NCBI RefSeq assembly: GCF_009363715.1
Contig: NZ_CP045404.1
Coordinates: 2,572,001-2,636,000, forward strand
Length of the DNA: 64,000 bases
Direction: 5' to 3'
Source: Roseovarius sp. THAF9
Lineage (GTDB): Bacteria; Pseudomonadota; Alphaproteobacteria; Rhodobacterales; Rhodobacteraceae
The notes under the pieces: model-generated
What the model saw: the letters and a program-made list of their open reading frames with translations, nothing else
Told to the model about the DNA's origin: nothing
Database searches by the model: none
In this document: positions 61,471 through 64,000 of the stretch, piece by piece
Layout of the letters: every line of letters begins with the position of its first letter
How positions within the stretch are numbered: the stretch's first letter is position 1
Position numbers and translations under genes: made by a program

Positions 61471-61972
61471 TGCCGGATGCCCGCCGCGCGAAGAGGCGCT
61501 GCGCGACATGTTCCTGCGCGTCGGGCAACTCAACTTCAACTGGACCAACACCGAAAGCCTGCTGATCCACCTGATCGCCGGGCTGGCCGACACAGACAAA
61601 GACGTGGCGATGGTCATCTTCCTGACCCTCAACACCACCAGCGCCCGGCTTGACCTTGTCGACAGGCTGGCCAAGCTGGCCCATACCCCGGCCGAGCAGC
61701 GCGACGCGGTGCTGTCGCTGACCGCGCGGTTCCGCAAGGAGGCCACCCTGCGTAACAAGTACAACCACTGCATCTATTCCTTCGGCCCCGATGGCGGGCC
61801 GCTCAACACGATCATGATGCGCATCGCCGACCGAAAGGACCGCATCCTTGTCGGCAAGCAGGAGGTCGCGGACACGCAGGAGGTCGCGCGGATCGACGCC
61901 TCGATCGACCGCCTGCGGCAGCTCAATCTCGATATCTGGCAGACCGTCGCAACCTTCGGCTATCCGCTCTGA
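61451..61972 (+). CDS. hypothetical protein overlapping the LuxR gene (173 aa)
   Basis: It starts within the last 20 bp of the LuxR gene in another frame, so the two are probably co-expressed. The product is helical (NTESLLIHLIAGLADTDKDV, ARLDLVDRLAKLAHTPAEQR) without membrane segments or a known domain. The ATG at 61508 (MFLRVGQLNFNWTNTESLLI) is an alternative start. Its stop overlaps that of the convergent aminotransferase by 13 bp. Confidence 0.6.
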   Translation: MQPRSSDAGCPPREEALRDMFLRVGQLNFNWTNTESLLIHLIAGLADTDKDVAMVIFLTLNTTSARLDLVDRLAKLAHTPAEQRDAVLSLTARFRKEATLRNKYNHCIYSFGPDGGPLNTIMMRIADRKDRILVGKQEVADTQEVARIDASIDRLRQLNLDIWQTVATFGYPL

Positions 61973-63228
61973 CTACCATCCATCTCGTGCAGCGCCGTCA
62001 GCAACCGCGCCACCTCGGCTTCGGTGTTGTAATGGCACATCGAAATCCGGATGCAGTCGGGCAGCCCCAGCGGTTTCAGAACATTGCCACTGTAATGATC
62101 GTCCTTGCGGATGTGCGTGCGGATGCCCTGCGCGTTCAGCCGCTCGACCACCTCCGCCGACGGCACACCCGCGACCACCACCGAAACCAGCCCCTCGCGC
62201 GCCGGGTTGTCCGCGCCGCCCAAAATGCTGATGTGATCCATGTCGCGCAGCCCGGGCAGGTTGCCCGTGCCGTTGATCATCGCATCCGTCAGATGCGTCT
62301 CATAGGCGCGAATGGCCTGCCCCGCCGCCTCGATCCTGCGACGCCGGTCGGTCTCGTCCGACACCTCGCCGCCCAGCCAGTCGAAATAGTCCACTACGTC
62401 CGACACCGTGGCATAGGACCCCGCGTCGCGCGTGCCCATCTCCCACGCGTCCTCTGGCGCCCCGATCAGCCGGTCATGCGGCATCCGGCTCAGCCGGTCA
62501 GAAATCCACCCAATGCCGTAGCCGTGGCGCGAAAACACCTTGTAGGGCGAAATCGCATAGCCATCGGCGTGATAGCTGTCGATATCCATCTGCCCATGCG
62601 CCGCATGCTGGATACCGTCGACGATGATCACCGCCTCCGGCGCCACGTCCCGGATCGCGGATGAAATCGCCGCCACGTCCATGCCCATCCCCGTCACCGG
62701 CGAGGCATGCACGATGGTCGCCACCGCCACATCGGGCGTCGTCCGTTCGGCATAGGCCTCCGCCGTAACCAAGCCCAACGCGTCGTCATGCGGCACCTCG
62801 ACATAATCGAGCCCCGCCACCTCGGCCCAGCGCCGCGCCGCGCTGCGCGACGCAGGATGTTCGATCGACGACCCGATCACCTTCGCGCCCTTGGGCGCGT
62901 TGACACAGGCCGTCCGGATCATCCGAAACAGCAGCTCGGTCCCGCTTTCGCCGGCAAAGAACTGCCCCGAAGAGGCGTTCATGAGCACCCCAAGATCCGC
63001 CTTCGCCTTGTCGATGACAGCCTGCGTTCCCTGCCCTGCCGGGTTCGCCCGGCCCGGGTTGTCCGGGATCGCGGCATAAAACCCGGATGTCTCCACCACT
63101 TTTTTCAGCGTAAGCGCCCCGCCCGCATTCTCAAAGAAAATCCGCTCGCCCTGAAACGGGCAGCGGTCCACATGGGCGAACCGGTCGCGAACGGCCTCGA
63201 TCAGACCCGGCGTATCGTGGATCATCAT
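61960..63228 (-). CDS. class V aminotransferase / cysteine desulfurase-like PLP enzyme (422 aa)
   Basis: PLP-dependent fold-type I. The Schiff-base Lys lies in SPYKVFSRHGYG, with upstream HASPVTGMGMDVAAI and VIIVDGIQHAAHGQMDID. Resembles cysteine desulfurase-like SufS/CsdA relatives, but no SUF genes are nearby and the substrate is unknown. Two ATGs (63228, 63225) start MMIHDTPGLIEAV; a GGAG site favours either. Convergent with the 173-residue hypothetical gene. Confidence 0.85.
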   Translation of the reverse strand: MMIHDTPGLIEAVRDRFAHVDRCPFQGERIFFENAGGALTLKKVVETSGFYAAIPDNPGRANPAGQGTQAVIDKAKADLGVLMNASSGQFFAGESGTELLFRMIRTACVNAPKGAKVIGSSIEHPASRSAARRWAEVAGLDYVEVPHDDALGLVTAEAYAERTTPDVAVATIVHASPVTGMGMDVAAISSAIRDVAPEAVIIVDGIQHAAHGQMDIDSYHADGYAISPYKVFSRHGYGIGWISDRLSRMPHDRLIGAPEDAWEMGTRDAGSYATVSDVVDYFDWLGGEVSDETDRRRRIEAAGQAIRAYETHLTDAMINGTGNLPGLRDMDHISILGGADNPAREGLVSVVVAGVPSAEVVERLNAQGIRTHIRKDDHYSGNVLKPLGLPDCIRISMCHYNTEAEVARLLTALHEMDGSQSG

Positions 63229-63442
63229 GTCTCCATCGGTTGGCGCCGCGCGCGCGGCGCGTCTCGCATTGCTTAAGTGGGTTTCGCCCCAAGACGCAAT
63301 AGCCTCGGCACGCCACCCGCCAGACCCTCTGCACGCGGCCGCGTCATGCCCACCGGCAGAATGGCTTTTTCGTCTCATTAAGGTTGCAATTCACGGGCAC
63401 ACCCCGTACGGCACTCGAAGTCTCGGTTACACGGTGCTTGCA

Positions 63443-64000
63443 ATGGTCGACGTCACAGGTTTTCTGCGCCCCGGCTCCTCTCTCGGGGTCGATCTTCTCA
63501 GTCTCAGCGACGATAATTTCTGGTACATGGGTATCCTCGCACGCAACGCGTCGGGGCCGACCTACGTGACCGGCGACACCAGCTTCAACCAAAGCCGCGA
63601 TGGCGTGATCCTGCTTTTCGATGGGGCGTTCACGGCCTCCAGTTCGTACTCTGGCGATCCGGTCTATTCGGTGTCGATCGTCGACGGGGCGAACACGCGA
63701 CTTGTGCAACTGGATTTCGCTCCCGGGTTCACCGAAGACGACCTGCGGATCCTCGAAGGCCGGAGCGACCTGGAGGCCTTCACCCTCTTGCTGTCGGGCA
63801 ACGACACCCTCACCCTGACCGACGGCCGTGATGCCGTGTCCGGCCATAGCGGCAACGACCTGATCCAAGGTTTCGACGGCGACGATACCCTTCACGGCGG
63901 CTACGACAACGACACGCTGCGCGGCGGCGCCGGGAACGACGACCTCGACGGCGAATACGGCAATGACAGCCTCGAAGGCGGCGCGGGCTTCGATATTCTG
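63443..64000 (+). CDS. RTX calcium-binding protein, N-terminal part (3' truncated by window edge)
   Basis: The frame is open from ATG 63443 to the last base, so it runs out of the window (186 codons seen). The N-terminal domain of about 115 residues (MVDVTGFLRPGSSLGVDLLS) is followed by RTX repeats (GHSGNDLIQGFDGDDTLHGG). The start lacks a strong ribosome-binding site and a GTG at 63434 is possible. With the proteins at 1-5 kb this makes three RTX proteins in the window. Function beyond Ca2+-dependent folding outside the cell is unknown. Confidence 0.8.
   Translation, partial: MVDVTGFLRPGSSLGVDLLSLSDDNFWYMGILARNASGPTYVTGDTSFNQSRDGVILLFDGAFTASSSYSGDPVYSVSIVDGANTRLVQLDFAPGFTEDDLRILEGRSDLEAFTLLLSGNDTLTLTDGRDAVSGHSGNDLIQGFDGDDTLHGGYDNDTLRGGAGNDDLDGEYGNDSLEGGAGFDIL

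Overview
The window is GC-rich DNA, densely and bidirectionally coded, with the gene content of a marine alphaproteobacterium of the Roseobacter group (Rhodobacteraceae/Roseobacteraceae). The indicators are a Roseobacter-type trimethylamine monooxygenase, Hint-domain RTX proteins, a DUF3572/DUF983/DUF1178 gene set, a GTTC-N7-GTTC SOS box, a TGA-N9-TCA iron box and short palindromes that recur between genes. The genus cannot be named from sequence alone. I see no rRNA, tRNA, CRISPR array, prophage or insertion sequence; this looks like ordinary chromosome with an accessory secretion locus on the right.

Layout. 1-5.0 kb: two tandem RTX/Hint proteins, the first cut by the window edge. 5.0-12.2 kb: flavodoxin-like protein, class-I glutamine-amidotransferase-like hydrolase, aminopeptidase N, lytic transglycosylase and hypothetical proteins. 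12.6-16.7 kb: DUF2235 hydrolase, an HxlR regulator divergent from a membrane protein, and gatB. 16.9-21.2 kb: a methylated-amine locus with a hot-dog thioesterase, a GntR/FadR-type regulator, a solute-binding-like protein and tmm; matching TGGT/ACCA palindromes lie in front of the regulator and tmm. 21.3-26.1 kb: an iron unit (small ORF, hemP, Fe3+ permease) behind an iron box, then modABC. 26.3-38.9 kb: Nudix hydrolase, DUF1178, SDR, lysC, ptsP, EcsC, GNAT, flavin reductase, SulP transporter, nucleotide-sugar epimerase, and a coupled H-NOX-like / HNOBA-GGDEF pair. 39-46 kb: an MttB-family methyltransferase, EamA transporter, HAD phosphatase, DUF3572, a PleD-like cyclase, and an EF-hand / ECF sigma / anti-sigma / metal-sensor cluster. 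46.4-52.8 kb: DUF983, Nudix, EamA, desaturase, XRE regulator, aldo/keto reductase and an SOS-box-controlled ImuA-like gene.

52.9-61.97 kb is the most distinctive part: a probable operon on the minus strand encoding a 555-residue Gln/Asn/Gly low-complexity protein, a 648-residue acidic repeat protein, a type I secretion ABC transporter and its HlyD-family adaptor. A LuxR/CsgD-type regulator and an overlapping small gene are divergent from it. This looks like a dedicated export system for unusual extracellular polymers. The transporter has Gln where the switch histidine is expected. The window ends with a PLP-dependent aminotransferase and the 5' part of another RTX protein that runs off the right edge.

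Regulatory logic readable in the DNA: GntR control of tmm, iron control of hemP, LexA control of the ImuA-like gene, and probable autoregulation by the HxlR and XRE proteins. Two signalling proteins have lost canonical residues: the H-NOX-like protein lacks the haem-ligand His, and the PleD-like protein has Ser at the phospho-acceptor position.
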